Assembly: GCF_009765365.1 (NCBI RefSeq)
Contig: NZ_VTOM01000023.1
Span: 40,259 to 104,258 of the forward strand
DNA: 64,000 nt
Direction: 5' to 3'
DNA from: Antarcticirhabdus aurantiaca
GTDB lineage: Bacteria; Pseudomonadota; Alphaproteobacteria; Rhizobiales; Rhizobiaceae
How positions within the stretch are numbered: position 1 is the stretch's first letter; every line of letters begins with the position of its first letter. A program made the translations under genes and the position numbers. Below are positions 63,604 to 64,000 of the stretch, one piece after another. The notes beneath the pieces are model-generated. The model had not been told where the DNA came from and did not search any database. It saw nothing but the letters and a program-made list of their open reading frames with translations.

Positions 63604-63879
63604 CCTCGTCCAGGTCACGCGCCGGCCCGTTCGACAGGCCCCAGTGCTGGACGAGCGCGTCGAGCGCGGCCCGCAGCACCTTGCAAGCCGTGCGCCGGCT
63701 GCACTTGATCTTCTTCGACAATTCCCGGAGCGAGTGTCCCTCCCCGGCCACGAAGCGCGCGATGCCGTAGTTCCGCTCGCCAACAGCGAGGTACGCGCTG
63801 CGCAGCTCGAAGCCGGCGGCCATGCGCCCGTCGTTGAAGGCGTCCGGCGCGCTACCGCCGTCGACCCGCTCCTTTGGTC
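63581..63879 (-). pseudogene. Helix-turn-helix-like gene with 5' end cut off by an IS
   Basis: The frame contains LRSAYLAVGERNYGIARFVA and LRELSKKIKCSRRTACKVLR followed by AALDALVQHWGL, a helix-turn-helix pattern seen in prophage and DUF6456-type proteins. An ATG exists at 63823, but the frame reads on upstream without a stop (RPKERVDGGSAPDAFNDGR) until it meets the IS end near 63880. The family pattern also continues upstream there, so the real start has been displaced. Confidence 0.6.
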
Positions 63880-64000
63880 TGCCCCCTGAAAAGTGGCCCT
63901 CCCTGAAGTAGGCTTTTGAGCCTTTGGAGGATGCCGAGAATGCCGAGGAAGAAGCCGAGCCCGGAAGAGATCGTCGCCAAGCTGCGACAGGTGGACGTTC
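63880..64000 (+). mobile_element. IS3-family insertion sequence, left end
   Basis: Begins about TGCCCCCTGAAAAGTGGCCC and leads within 60 bases to a typical OrfA start. It runs off the right edge. The neighbouring reading frame on the left is broken exactly at this point. Confidence 0.7.
63940..64000 (+). CDS. IS3-family transposase OrfA, partial
   Basis: Encodes MPRKKPSPEEIVAKLRQVDV before the window ends. The segment PEEIVAKLRQVDV is the start of IS3-group OrfA helix-turn-helix proteins. The ATG at 63940 is preferred over that at 63931, because ggagg is about nine bases from the former and touches the latter. Confidence 0.75.
   Translation, partial: MPRKKPSPEEIVAKLRQVDV

Larger units (their letters stand above)
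57688..64000. mobile_element. Second integrative element next to tRNA-Asn, right end outside the window
   Basis: Features are an integrase directly after tRNA-Asn, lower-GC unrecognised genes, a phage-type cluster of very small overlapping genes with a Gp49-like gene, and an IS3-type insertion. No second copy of the tRNA-Asn 3' end is visible before 64000, so its far boundary is not in the window. Confidence 0.65.

Overview
The window is GC-rich chromosomal DNA from an alphaproteobacterium, most likely in the Hyphomicrobiales (Rhizobiales). The evidence is a fused SecD-SecF translocase, a PopZ-type polar organiser, an ExoR-like periplasmic Sel1 regulator, the gene order nagZ / tatABC / serS / surE / pcm / LysM-M23 / yajC / secDF, and several domain families centred on this order. 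I cannot name a genus.

Region 1 (1-29627) is ordinary core chromosome. It carries protein export (secDF, yajC, tatABC), envelope and cell-cycle genes (degenerate LysM-M23 lipoprotein, nagZ, a SPOR protein, popZ, tolC, a FadL-type porin), three aminoacyl-tRNA synthetases (serS, argS, valS), repair and maintenance genes (surE, two Pcm-type methyltransferases, dgt, xth, an A-type Fe-S carrier), an ExoR-like regulator and a chemoreceptor. Many junctions are 4-base overlaps, as expected for compact operons. scpA and scpB, usual between nagZ and tatA in related genomes, are absent.

Region 2 (about 30115-50735) is an integrated element of about 20.6 kb in tRNA-Cys. It is bounded by a 44-base copy of the tRNA 3' end with one mismatch, and has a tyrosine integrase next to the right copy. 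Reading leftward from a divergent regulatory switch at 49102-49221 there is a chain of nine very short genes joined by 4-base overlaps, including an initiator-like gene that carries three 24-base repeats. Then come a serine recombinase, both terminase subunits, a few tail-type genes including a short tape measure, and cargo. No portal, capsid, protease, tail tube, fibre or endolysin gene is recognisable, so the element is a defective prophage or a satellite-like element. Its left end holds a gene-free stretch packed with inverted repeats (30295-30840) and a two-gene cargo unit: a nucleotidyltransferase-like DUF6932 protein and an unknown partner.

Region 3 (50780-57612) returns to the chromosome: an AraC-type regulator, a small conserved-looking ORF, and a complete sulfate ABC importer operon (sbp, cysT, cysW, cysA), followed by tRNA-Asn.

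Region 4 (57688-64000, open at the right edge) is a second integrative element next to tRNA-Asn. It has a DUF6538-type tyrosine integrase, an unrecognised membrane-anchored protein, a DUF3572 protein, a secreted nuclease and Excalibur-domain pair, a phage-like cluster of very small genes with a Gp49-type gene interrupted by an in-frame amber codon, and an IS3-family element that has cut off the 5' end of a helix-turn-helix-like gene.
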